Part shown: piece after piece, positions 13,963-21,687 of the stretch
How positions within the stretch are numbered: position 1 is the first letter of the stretch
Layout: every line of letters begins with the position of its first letter
From: a virus
Strand: one strand, 5' to 3'
DNA: 21,687 nt
Virus record (IMG/VR): IMGVR_UViG_3300022200_002069
Span: 1 to 21,687 of that record
Translations under genes and position numbers: made by a program
The notes under the pieces: model-generated
What the model was told of the DNA's origin: nothing
The model's input: only the letters and a program-made list of their open reading frames with translations
Database searches by the model: none

Positions 13963-16722
13963 TTAGTTTCTTCTGTTGTTAATAATTGTCATAGAGCGAG
14001 CCTTTTGATCAGCACGTAGCCGTTCAAAGTTGTTACCAAATCCAGATGCTTCTAAACGACCCGTTTGCGGGTTATAGAATGCATAAGCACGAGCATCACC
14101 AATATTGGTGGCATTTAAAGGCATACCAGCAAGATTTTTAAGACCAATATTTACAAAGTCATTAACAGCAGCAGGTGCTTGAACAGTCAAGTCAAGGATG
14201 TTAAACATTGCAATGGCGTAGTCTTGTGTACCTTCTTGGTAACCAAGTTGCTTAAGAATAGGTGCATACTTATTATTAGCTGCAGTAAGGTTAGTCATGT
14301 ATGCAGCATCAGCTTCTTCTGGACTCATATTAGGATCAGTTCCGAAACGCTCTGGTGCATAACTAAATGTACCACGGTTTCTCTTCCCGTCTCCTGGATC
14401 TGTATGCCCACGGTAAGCAGAAGTTGTACCACCACCAGCAGTACGTGTACCTTCGTTAATACCAATAGCTACAATAAATGGGTCGTTACTAGAAGCAGTA
14501 CCGTTGATACCACTAAACGATGATCGCAGGTTACCACCATCATTAAAGTTACCACCTGCTTGACGCAATGCACGAAGCCTTTGTTGTGGACCAGCAATAT
14601 CACTATAAAGTTGCTGCCTTAGTTCTGGTGACAACTCTTTGTTGATAGTTTGGGTAAGAGTAGGTACAGGTAGTTCAACCAGGTTAAGAGCTTTAAGCTG
14701 TCTGTTAATAATGGTAAACGGATCTAAACCATTGGTCATGCCAGCAACTGCAAGTACATCTGTAGGAATTACAAAACCAGGTTTACCGTATTGTTGGATA
14801 ATTGCTGTTGCTTCTGCAGCGGTAATAATACTTTCTGCTGTATCTAAAGTTTTCTCAAGACCGTCATCACTAATCCTCTTTTGAAGGGCTTGGTAATTAC
14901 GGCGAGCTTGTTCAACTTTACTAACGTTACCAGTGTTTAGATTGGGGAAATCTGCACCACCACCAGCTTTGGTAGCTTTACGATACCATTTACTGTTTGG
15001 ATTTCGCGCACCATCTTTAACTTCTTGAGCAAGCTGCATACCAATAGTATTTGCTGCTGTATTAAAATCAGCACCACCTGCTACAGCTTCGTCAACACGT
15101 TTCCTATACTCTGCACGCATCTGCTCTTGAAGAAAGACACTAGATGGAGTATTTGGTTTGTTAGTACCAAAAGAGGTTACACCATTTGCAACGCCTTTAA
15201 AAGAATCAGATTGATTTTTAAAGACACCTTGGGTATACTTACGTTGCTGGTTTGCAAAACGTTTCTGTAATTGGTTGGCAGCAGTTTGGTCAAGAAACGA
15301 CAAAGCATCAACAGCTTCTTGAGTAATGAATCCATCAGGAATCGATTCAAGTTTCTCAATTTGTCTAGCTTTTGCTTCCGCTTCTAACGTATAACTAGCT
15401 TGGAATTTAGTAATAGAAGATGGTACTTTACCGTAGGTATCTTTAAACGTTTTTACTGCTTCATCAGCAGCAGCTTGGCTAGGATTATTACGAAGCCTTT
15501 CAAGAGCAAGTTGCTCAGCTTCTCTGTATGCCAAGTTGTCAGCCTGCATTTCTGCAGTCCGCTGTTGAGTGTCTGCAGTAGAACGTGCTTGTTTCATGTC
15601 TGCAAACCTTGAAGGCCACTCATTAGCAAACGGTTTACCTTCAGGTTTTAAAACAGCACTTCCAATCTGCTCCATGGTGAACATAAATTCACCGTTTGGT
15701 TTACGCATGGTAGCAAGACTTTCGTATTGTTTAAGTGCTACTTTATTACCATAATCACTCTTCCAAGTTTGGAAAGAGGTTTTGATATTATCATTAAATT
15801 GAGCAGGGTTTTGAGTTAGAATTGTTTGGGCATCATCCCAACGCTTTTCTGCTAATTCTTTCTCTTCTCTAGCACGTGCTTTTGTTTGAATACCTTGGTG
15901 CAGACGTTGAACTTCAGCAGTACCAACACGCAACAACTCAGGTTTAATGTCAATTAGCAGTTTACCATTGACTGCATTCTCAGGGTTGATAAGGAAGTCA
16001 CGGTAAAACTGAGTCATGAACTGAGCATTTTCCTCAGAACTCATGCCAGGGTTTTCAGCAATAGCTTTTTGCAACTGCTGCTTATAAACTTCTGTAAGCT
16101 TGTAAACACCAGTACCTTGCTCAAGACCAAGACGAGTACCGCTACTCATTGATTTGAGTTTAGAAGCAGTCAAAGAATCAATACGACCCGTTGCCTCAGC
16201 TTCTTGAATTTGACCCAAACGCTCTTGTTCAGTTGCTTGTAGTTCAGCCTCCCCTTGGATCTGGTTGATCATTTCGGGAGTTAGAAGACCAGCCTTAGCT
16301 AACTCATAAGCACGAAGGCGATCCTCTTCAAACCTCGCTTCGTCAATTTCTTGTACTTTAGCAACAGCTGTCTTACTAAGATCAGCAATGCTCTTGAACA
16401 TATCAGAAGCAGCTTTCTGATTTATCTCAAGTTGTTGGCGTTTGGTGTCAGCTTCTAAACGCAACCTATCTGCTTCTTTTTGAAAGTTTCCAGTAATAAT
16501 TGTAGTATTAATTTTGCGCTGTGATTCTTCAATTTGTTGCCCTTCTTTCATTGCAGCCAGCTGACGCTGACGCTCTGAGATCTCAGCATTACGTGCATCC
16601 CGCATACTTGCAGCCATACGGGCGCTTTCAGCACGCATGTTAGCAATCTCACTACCGCTGACTTGAATAGGCTTGAAACCAAGCGACTGCGCTGACCTTC
16701 GGAATTTTTCTTGTTTAGCCAT
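13963..16722 (-). CDS. Internal virion protein, T7 gp15-like, with C-terminal EGTR domain
   Basis: The 919-residue product (T7 gp15 is 747) has a long helical body. Residues 1-165 are charged and coiled-coil-like (AESARMAASMRDARNAEISE), and much of the middle is Gln/Lys/Glu rich. From about residue 745 a different domain appears: IGINEGTRTAGGGTTSAYRG, then HTDPGDGKRNRGTFSY, then SPEEADAAYM. Glu757 in NEGTR and Asp775 in GHTDPG sit as an acid pair in a fold I remember from cyanobacterial and cyanophage proteins thought to act on cell walls, but this is not proven. An AGGTGG ribosome site lies three bases before ATG 16722. It probably forms part of the ejected internal core together with its neighbours. 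The core role is well supported by order; the enzymatic role is inference. Confidence 0.82.
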   Translation of the reverse strand: MAKQEKFRRSAQSLGFKPIQVSGSEIANMRAESARMAASMRDARNAEISERQRQLAAMKEGQQIEESQRKINTTIITGNFQKEADRLRLEADTKRQQLEINQKAASDMFKSIADLSKTAVAKVQEIDEARFEEDRLRAYELAKAGLLTPEMINQIQGEAELQATEQERLGQIQEAEATGRIDSLTASKLKSMSSGTRLGLEQGTGVYKLTEVYKQQLQKAIAENPGMSSEENAQFMTQFYRDFLINPENAVNGKLLIDIKPELLRVGTAEVQRLHQGIQTKARAREEKELAEKRWDDAQTILTQNPAQFNDNIKTSFQTWKSDYGNKVALKQYESLATMRKPNGEFMFTMEQIGSAVLKPEGKPFANEWPSRFADMKQARSTADTQQRTAEMQADNLAYREAEQLALERLRNNPSQAAADEAVKTFKDTYGKVPSSITKFQASYTLEAEAKARQIEKLESIPDGFITQEAVDALSFLDQTAANQLQKRFANQQRKYTQGVFKNQSDSFKGVANGVTSFGTNKPNTPSSVFLQEQMRAEYRKRVDEAVAGGADFNTAANTIGMQLAQEVKDGARNPNSKWYRKATKAGGGADFPNLNTGNVSKVEQARRNYQALQKRISDDGLEKTLDTAESIITAAEATAIIQQYGKPGFVIPTDVLAVAGMTNGLDPFTIINRQLKALNLVELPVPTLTQTINKELSPELRQQLYSDIAGPQQRLRALRQAGGNFNDGGNLRSSFSGINGTASSNDPFIVAIGINEGTRTAGGGTTSAYRGHTDPGDGKRNRGTFSYAPERFGTDPNMSPEEADAAYMTNLTAANNKYAPILKQLGYQEGTQDYAIAMFNILDLTVQAPAAVNDFVNIGLKNLAGMPLNATNIGDARAYAFYNPQTGRLEASGFGNNFERLRADQKARSMTIINNRRN

Positions 16723-16737
16723 TAGCCACCTATGTTG

Positions 16738-17640
16738 TTAAAATGTACTCCAATCAAAAGTAGCCGCACTCTTAGCAGCATCACTAATACCAGAGATCAA
16801 TGGAACAATAGTATTTTGTTTTGTAGGACGTTGTACAGCAGCAGGAGCCACAGGTAAAGGAGCCATGAATATCCTTTCAGGTGTTTCCATTGGACGCATC
16901 ATGCGAGGACCACGTTCAGGTTCAATCATCATACTTGCATTAGCTTGCAAGTCAGCAGCATACTTACCAAATGCAATCTGTCTCAAGTTACGTTGAGTTT
17001 GCTCTACAGAGCTAGACAAACTAGCATCCATGATTGCAGCGTTCCTACCAAGACTAGCAATGGTAGATTGCATAGCCTTGTTACGAGAGTTACCTGCTTG
17101 ACCAAGTGCAGCCTTACCTTCTGCTTGTACTTGGTCTACCAAGGCACCTTGACGTTGGAAAGCATACTCATCATACACTTCATTCAACGCAGCTTGTTCA
17201 GCCATACGGGCTTCTTGTTGAGCAATGTTGTTGTAGGTAAGTTGATCAGCAGTGTTTTCTACTGATTTACCATACGCCTTATATGCTTGAAGATATTGAA
17301 AGTCTTGAATGCTGTCGTTGTACTGCCATTGACGCAGTGCATTAGCATATTCATACTTACGATTGGTTTGGTAGTTAAGTTGTTGAATACCAAATGCAGT
17401 TCTATTTGCTTCATTTTGTACATTAGCATCAAGCTCAGCCTGAAGCTTATTCATTTCGTAAGCACGTTCAGCTTGTTCGTTAGCTTCTTTGGCTTGGTTA
17501 GAGCCCATGATACCTTCAAACAAGCTGCTACCAATATCAAGCAAAAGGCCTGCACCTGCTGCAGAAATAACAGACATTTCCAACCCCGATTCAGCAAGCT
17601 GTTCATCCAAGAGGTTGTAGTTTTTATTTAATTCAAACAT
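16738..17640 (-). CDS. Internal virion protein, T7 gp14-like
   Basis: This 300-residue protein (T7 gp14 is 196) has one apolar stretch near the start (VISAAGAGLLLDIGSSLFEG, 24-43), then an almost wholly helical, Gln/Ala/Asn-rich body with repeated Tyr and Arg, typical of the first internal core protein. The last 60 residues are proline-rich (MMRPMETPERIFMAPLPVAP). In T7, gp14 is ejected and inserts in the outer membrane to open the envelope channel. The start at 17640 overlaps the TTPB stop as TAATG and follows a strong GGAGGA site, so I prefer it over an internal ATG at 17577. Position directly after tail tubular protein B supports the assignment. Confidence 0.82.
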   Translation of the reverse strand: MFELNKNYNLLDEQLAESGLEMSVISAAGAGLLLDIGSSLFEGIMGSNQAKEANEQAERAYEMNKLQAELDANVQNEANRTAFGIQQLNYQTNRKYEYANALRQWQYNDSIQDFQYLQAYKAYGKSVENTADQLTYNNIAQQEARMAEQAALNEVYDEYAFQRQGALVDQVQAEGKAALGQAGNSRNKAMQSTIASLGRNAAIMDASLSSSVEQTQRNLRQIAFGKYAADLQANASMMIEPERGPRMMRPMETPERIFMAPLPVAPAAVQRPTKQNTIVPLISGISDAAKSAATFDWSTF

Positions 17641-20279
17641 TAAGTCCTCCTATAGAATCGGGGAGAGTAGTTACCTTCCCACATCATTGATACCAATGAT
17701 ACAGGATATGGGAAATTGCTTGTCACTTTAAGATCAAAATTAGTATTACGTTGGTGTACAGGTACGATAAAAATTTTCTCTGATTCAACAGGATTACTAT
17801 CAGCAGAATAATAATCAGCTTCCATGTTGTGCTGAATATCTTTCCATTCGTTAGAGCCTTGTGCTTTTAGCTTGAACTGGATTGCTCCAGTACGACCAAT
17901 AGAAAACTTAGCTCTAGATATAGTAAGTTGAGCAGTGTAATCAGTTGTAACTTCGTTTCGCCTGTAGTAGAATTTAGGTAAAGTAACTTCAAAGTCATAA
18001 TTATAACCAACGATAATACCGTCAGCATACTCAAGGAAATTACCTTTTACTTCAAAGTAACGATAACCTGTACCAAGTTCAGTACGTTCGGTTGCTTTTG
18101 CCCAGTAACCGGGATCAGCATCAATCACAGCATCTGTACCTTTATCTGCTGTAGGAACAGTCAGAAGCATAGCAGCTTCTTTATTTGCAATAGGTGTGTA
18201 CGGTACGTAGATTTTAGTGATGTCGTTTGTTTCATCATAGACAACAGGGTCAACACCAACTGCTGGGCTAACCGGACGTGTAGCCATGTCTAGTACAGGG
18301 TTACCGCTAAACCCAGATGCAGTCGCAATAGTAGAACCAGCTGGCAACTCATCTAACGCAATAGAACCAATGGTGTATTCAGTTCCATGTTGAGAAACAA
18401 CGAACACCTCATCGTTAATAATCTTTGCAGATTGAATAGTACCAGGCAATTCCCACTTAGTCCATGCTTGAAATAGATCTTCCTTACCATTATTATAATA
18501 TCTATAAAGGTACAGGTAAGAGGTATCCCTGTCTACAAGCATCAACACAGAGTTAGGTGGACTGGTAGTAATACCATCAATAGTATCAGGCAACCATTCA
18601 AGTACAGCTTTACTGATGTCTATTACAATAGGTGATTGTTCCACACTACGTAGTTGCATAGTAAACAACTTACTATAACCAGGAACACGGCTAACAAAGG
18701 CAGTAGTTGTACCTACATCCACAGGTGCAATGTCAGTAGCCATCTCATAGTTAGAGAGTGCACGGATTACTGCAGAACTAGGTGTAAGAACACTAGCATC
18801 AGTTGCATACAGTTGGAACTGTTGACGTTCACTAAACAACAACAAACCTTGTGGAGAAGGTAGAACGTCAGACAACACAACAGGACGCACACTAGACACA
18901 TTAAGATCAATAGGATCTGAGTCAATCTGTGTCAATGCAGATCTAGTAAAGAGATTATAACTATCGTTTGCTACACCAAGAATTATGTTATCTTCAGACA
19001 ACATACCAAAGCGGTTGCTGTAAAAAAACGTAGAGTTAAGTTTTTTACCAGTATAAGTTACAGGTGATGTATCGTTAACTGTGATAAAAGAGGGAGGTGG
19101 GTTAGTAGTATCATCACCAGTCAACCGTCCCTTCCAATCAATAGGTTCAAATGTAAATGTATTTGGACCTGTGTTACTTAACCTGTGAGGCATATAATTA
19201 GGATCAAGTCCTGGAGAAACGTCAGGAGCATGAGTCTCTTCCCAATAACCACGCCCCCTATTTATAGTGGAATCATACGCAACAAATTTAACGTAATAGT
19301 CATCTTCTGCATTATTACTGTTTAGAATTTTTACAATATGACCACCAAAAGATTCTAAAGGTAATTTGCTAACATTATTTACATCATCTTCAAACACCTC
19401 TAGCGAAATGTTATTAACACCACCTCTGGCATCAATATCAAATGCTACAGGATTACCAGTTGGTGCACTGTAGTCAAGAACAACAGACTCAGCTTGTGAC
19501 GCAGGTACAGCATCAGTGTGCTTAATAACAATACTATTAGCGTAACTTTCTAAATACCACGTACCTGTATTACTAAAATTACTGTCAGTACGAAGGTAGT
19601 TTACAATAGCATCAATTAAATGGTGATCTAGATCATTCTCACTTGGAACAGTGGCCCCAGTATTATCTAATACATGAAACAACATATCATCGTATGTTGT
19701 GTTATTTGTAGATGTTATAGGGCCGGTACCATTACCGTTAAGGATGTCTATGTTGTTAATGGTAACTGTAAATTCATCATCTGGCGTAAGAGTATTTAAT
19801 TTGATAGTAGCTACAGAACCAGCTGAAAACGTGCCTGCTGCCTGCATAGCAGTGTTAACAGTTTTGTTGGTAATAATTGTAGTGTCTTGAATACTTCTAA
19901 AATGAAAAGAAGGTTCTGTTGCAGGAGCGTCAAAATCAGTTAAATACGTACCAGCGTTATCGGTAATAGTACAGAACGTACCATCTTCTGCAGTCCAAAC
20001 AAAGATGTCAGATCCTTTAATACAACCAATATAAGACCCAGCAGCAGCACGGTCAATATAAAACCAAGCTGCACCTGCTAGTTCACTTTGGGTATAAGCA
20101 TCACCATTAGCTTTACGCAACACGTTAGTGTATTTCATACCAGGTCTTTTAAGTAGACCAAAGGTTGCATCAGGATAACCGTTAAGACACTCAGTTACCT
20201 GATTCTGTAATTTTTTATCATCATTCTGACGGGATACACCGCCAAGAAAATTAGGAGTTAGCTGAGTTACTGCTGGCAT
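17640..20279 (-). CDS. Tail tubular protein B (T7 gp12-like nozzle)
   Basis: The 879-residue protein (T7 gp12 is 794) opens with LTPNFLGGVSRQNDDKKLQN and NGYPDATFGLLKRPGMKY, which match the T7 gp12 pattern of KGG-x-S-x-Q, then NG, then GLxKRP. The middle is beta-rich, as expected for the propeller-like nozzle that extends the tail tube. The end, VSLVSMMWEGNYSPRFYRRT, corresponds to the conserved gp12 C-terminus around SxxWEG-Y. It assembles as a hexamer below tail tubular protein A and carries DNA through the tail. The start overlaps the TTPA stop as TAATG, which suggests coupled synthesis of the two tail proteins. Confidence 0.93.
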   Translation of the reverse strand: MPAVTQLTPNFLGGVSRQNDDKKLQNQVTECLNGYPDATFGLLKRPGMKYTNVLRKANGDAYTQSELAGAAWFYIDRAAAGSYIGCIKGSDIFVWTAEDGTFCTITDNAGTYLTDFDAPATEPSFHFRSIQDTTIITNKTVNTAMQAAGTFSAGSVATIKLNTLTPDDEFTVTINNIDILNGNGTGPITSTNNTTYDDMLFHVLDNTGATVPSENDLDHHLIDAIVNYLRTDSNFSNTGTWYLESYANSIVIKHTDAVPASQAESVVLDYSAPTGNPVAFDIDARGGVNNISLEVFEDDVNNVSKLPLESFGGHIVKILNSNNAEDDYYVKFVAYDSTINRGRGYWEETHAPDVSPGLDPNYMPHRLSNTGPNTFTFEPIDWKGRLTGDDTTNPPPSFITVNDTSPVTYTGKKLNSTFFYSNRFGMLSEDNIILGVANDSYNLFTRSALTQIDSDPIDLNVSSVRPVVLSDVLPSPQGLLLFSERQQFQLYATDASVLTPSSAVIRALSNYEMATDIAPVDVGTTTAFVSRVPGYSKLFTMQLRSVEQSPIVIDISKAVLEWLPDTIDGITTSPPNSVLMLVDRDTSYLYLYRYYNNGKEDLFQAWTKWELPGTIQSAKIINDEVFVVSQHGTEYTIGSIALDELPAGSTIATASGFSGNPVLDMATRPVSPAVGVDPVVYDETNDITKIYVPYTPIANKEAAMLLTVPTADKGTDAVIDADPGYWAKATERTELGTGYRYFEVKGNFLEYADGIIVGYNYDFEVTLPKFYYRRNEVTTDYTAQLTISRAKFSIGRTGAIQFKLKAQGSNEWKDIQHNMEADYYSADSNPVESEKIFIVPVHQRNTNFDLKVTSNFPYPVSLVSMMWEGNYSPRFYRRT
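17645..17650 (-). promoter_or_regulatory. Strong ribosome-binding site GGAGGA
   Basis: On the minus strand GGAGGA precedes ATG 17640 by four bases (CTTA), inside the last codons of the tail tubular protein B gene. It is the best ribosome site in the window and settles the gp14-like start. Confidence 0.85.
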
Positions 20280-21361
20280 TAGCGTGTCAAGGTATGGAAC
20301 GGTTGATAAGGTTGATAGTAGTCACCACCTTTAGGTGCTCCAAAGAATGAAACATCTTCTTGGTTACACTCATACTCCATTGCCATAGCACGAGCATAAG
20401 CTTCTTTTTGTTGGAGCATTTGATATTGATTAGGGTCGCCAATAATACGGCTAGACACAATACCTGCAGCACGTGCTACAATATATGCTTGGATAGGTTG
20501 TGGGATATTTTCCCAGTCAAAGTTCCAAGTAATATCAACATAGAGTGTTTCGTCAGTCCACTTATAAGAGTGGGCTTTTTTGTCGTAGAGTTTACCCCCA
20601 CGGTTTACAGAAGCTCTACCGATGTTTTGTGTGTAATTTCTATTCAGATCCATTTGGAGCACGTTGTTAGCAATCCGTACTTCGTCGCTAGAATCAGGTG
20701 TAATCGGGTAATCGTATTCTTTATTGTAAGACCATCCTTCACTTTGTACTTCACGTGAGACTTCCCTCAGGGTGTTGAGTGCAATCGCAACGTCCGGGTT
20801 GGTTTGAGTTTCAACTCTACTTGTAACATTAGATTGGGTTAGACTGGCTTGGGTAACAGTGTTACCGACATTAGTACCGTGATTAATGTTTAGTGTATGG
20901 TTATAGTAAATAGGGCTGAGTGTGAGGTTAGCAGCCGTGGCAGTAGTAGCTGTACTAATGGTGTATTCAAAGTTACCACCTCCTACATCGGTAGGACCAC
21001 TATCTACAGTAACTGGTATAGTAATAGTTGAACTACTAATAGACACACCTTTAGGAATGAAGGCAGATGTAGAAGTAAGTGTAGTACCAGAAGCACTAGC
21101 ATTTGGAGTAAACACAGCACGTGTCGTAGCAATAGATGTGTTGTCTTCCACACCAGTACCACCAATGTAAGACCCTTGGGTCAAATCACTTTTAGAAGTA
21201 TACAGTGTAGTGCCAGTAATATAACCTGTGAACCTAGAGGTTTCACTAAGTACAAGAGTTTCTTCAGTTGTCAACGTGGTTACAGGAGCCTGACCAACTG
21301 ACGCCAGGATCTGATTAACAGCTTGTAGCTCAGTGTTGGAGCCAGTAGTAGGGAAAGGCAT
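20279..21361 (-). CDS. Tail tubular protein A (T7 gp11-like) with large insert
   Basis: The ends match T7 gp11 closely: ELQAVNQILASVGQAPVTTL at 11-30, then TNPDVAIALNTLREVSREVQ and SEGWSYN, ASVNRGGKLYD at 250-260, AYIVARAAGIVSSRIIGDPN, a MEYE motif and a terminal LTR. T7 gp11 has 196 residues, whereas this one has 360. The extra length lies at about 31-185, a Thr/Ser/Gly-rich beta-type segment with GTTLYTS and GTGVEDNTSI. The conserved flanks imply a normal gatekeeper ring between the portal and the nozzle, with the insert probably exposed outside the tail. The gene starts 96 bases after the capsid stop and follows the terminator. No clear ribosome site precedes ATG 21361. Confidence 0.92.
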   Translation of the reverse strand: MPFPTTGSNTELQAVNQILASVGQAPVTTLTTEETLVLSETSRFTGYITGTTLYTSKSDLTQGSYIGGTGVEDNTSIATTRAVFTPNASASGTTLTSTSAFIPKGVSISSSTITIPVTVDSGPTDVGGGNFEYTISTATTATAANLTLSPIYYNHTLNINHGTNVGNTVTQASLTQSNVTSRVETQTNPDVAIALNTLREVSREVQSEGWSYNKEYDYPITPDSSDEVRIANNVLQMDLNRNYTQNIGRASVNRGGKLYDKKAHSYKWTDETLYVDITWNFDWENIPQPIQAYIVARAAGIVSSRIIGDPNQYQMLQQKEAYARAMAMEYECNQEDVSFFGAPKGGDYYQPYQPFHTLTR

Positions 21362-21395
21362 AATTGTAAATGAGTCTTATTCTCAATAAAGAATT

Positions 21396-21447
21396 AAAAA
21401 AAAGGAGCCCCCGAAGGGCGGACGAAGTACGTCCACCAAGAGGCTCC
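21396..21447 (-). terminator. Branched intrinsic terminator after the capsid gene
   Basis: On the minus strand the RNA reads GGAGCC (21442-21447), then an internal hairpin GGACG-loop-CGUCC (21419-21433), then a second one CCC-UUCG-GGG, closing with GGCUCC (21404-21409) and eight U residues (21396-21403). The outer stem therefore holds two inner hairpins, one capped by a UUCG tetraloop. It should stop part of the transcripts after capsid, allowing read-through to the tail genes. The structure was paired by hand. Confidence 0.9.
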
Positions 21448-21457
21448 CAAAGAAAGA

Positions 21458-21687
21458 TCAGAATGCACCAGGCTTGACGTTGGTAGCATAAAGCTCAACG
21501 GCAGCAGCGGGATTCAGGTAGTCAGCGCCCATGGCGAGACGACCCAGGATCACATCACCCTGATAGATAACGGAGACATCGCCACTGGTGACTTGCACCT
21601 GAGGAGCGATAGCTTCCACACAACCAGCAGCTTCACGCTGGAAGATCAGACCACAGGAAGTAGCGCCGACTTCAGCAGCAGTACCAT
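21458..21687 (-). CDS. Major capsid protein, C-terminal end only
   Basis: The 5' part lies outside the window; the last 75 residues are visible. They read CGLIFQREAAG, then IAPQVQVTSGDVSVIYQGDV, ILGRLAMGADYLNPAAAVEL and end NVKPGAF. The GADYLNPAAAVEL ending is the form I remember from cyanopodovirus capsid proteins (T7 gp10A-like). The capsid protein builds the icosahedral head, which agrees with tail tubular protein A next door. Base composition is clearly richer in GC than the tail genes (38 of 60 bases at 21501-21560, against 25 of 60 at 17281-17340), with many C-ending codons, as often seen for the most highly expressed phage gene. Confidence 0.92.
   Translation of the reverse strand, partial: GTAAEVGATSCGLIFQREAAGCVEAIAPQVQVTSGDVSVIYQGDVILGRLAMGADYLNPAAAVELYATNVKPGAF

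Noticed and set aside
17514-17577. Internal ATG 17577 as the gp14-like start
   Set aside because: The site upstream is weak (GGGG with poor spacing), while ATG 17640 has GGAGGA four bases away and a TAATG overlap.
20360-20758. Plus-strand 132-residue open frame opposite tail tubular protein A
   Set aside because: It lies over highly conserved gp11-like codons and encodes no recognisable domain.
21371-21385. Palindrome TGAG-TCTTATT-CTCA before the TTPA gene, considered as a promoter or operator
   Set aside because: Only four base pairs, and the candidate -35 (TTGAGA) and -10 (TACAAT) are about 12 bases apart, too close for a normal promoter; the -10 would also sit against the start codon.

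Overview
The window looks like the late structural and packaging region of a T7-like (podovirus-type) phage that infects marine picocyanobacteria. The basis is a T7-type virion gene order, cyanophage-type fibre modules, and a recognisable C-terminus of the major capsid protein. Family assignments come from memory of T7 and cyanopodovirus proteins; no database was searched.

Every supported gene lies on the minus strand, so transcription runs from high to low coordinates. In that order the layout is: the 3' end of the major capsid gene (21458-21687); a branched intrinsic terminator (21396-21447); tail tubular protein A with a large extra domain (20279-21361); tail tubular protein B (17640-20279); three internal virion proteins resembling T7 gp14, gp15 and gp16 (16738-17640, 13963-16722, 9766-13956); a 1531-residue mosaic tail fibre (5156-9751); and three smaller adhesion-type proteins (a C1q-like protein, a protein with a tandem repeat, and a five-bladed beta-propeller, 2913-5145). 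Then come small genes: 86 and 53 residues, a proline-rich membrane protein, an embedded holin-like protein, two proteins with signal peptides, a membrane/coiled-coil protein and a 58-residue protein. The packaging end follows: a probable small terminase (462-710), a basic protein (242-478) and an HNH endonuclease that runs off the left edge.

The genes are packed tightly. Most junctions are ATGA or TAATG overlaps or short gaps, which suggests translational coupling within one long message. The only noncoding stretch above 20 bases is 21362-21457, which holds the terminator; it should lower expression of the tail genes relative to capsid. There are no tRNAs, CRISPR arrays, insertion sequences or integrase in the window. 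Four small genes of 53 to 59 residues, or starts within overlaps, were read directly from the sequence (688-864, 1886-2065, 2481-2642, and the revised start at 478).

The most unusual points are: a roughly 155-residue insert in tail tubular protein A that shares a motif with the tail fibre; a five-bladed propeller encoded as a separate gene; a holin-like gene started out of frame inside another gene; an exported protein with no normal start codon near its signal peptide; a possible muralytic domain moved to the C-terminus of the gp15-like protein; and an HNH nuclease beside the small terminase.
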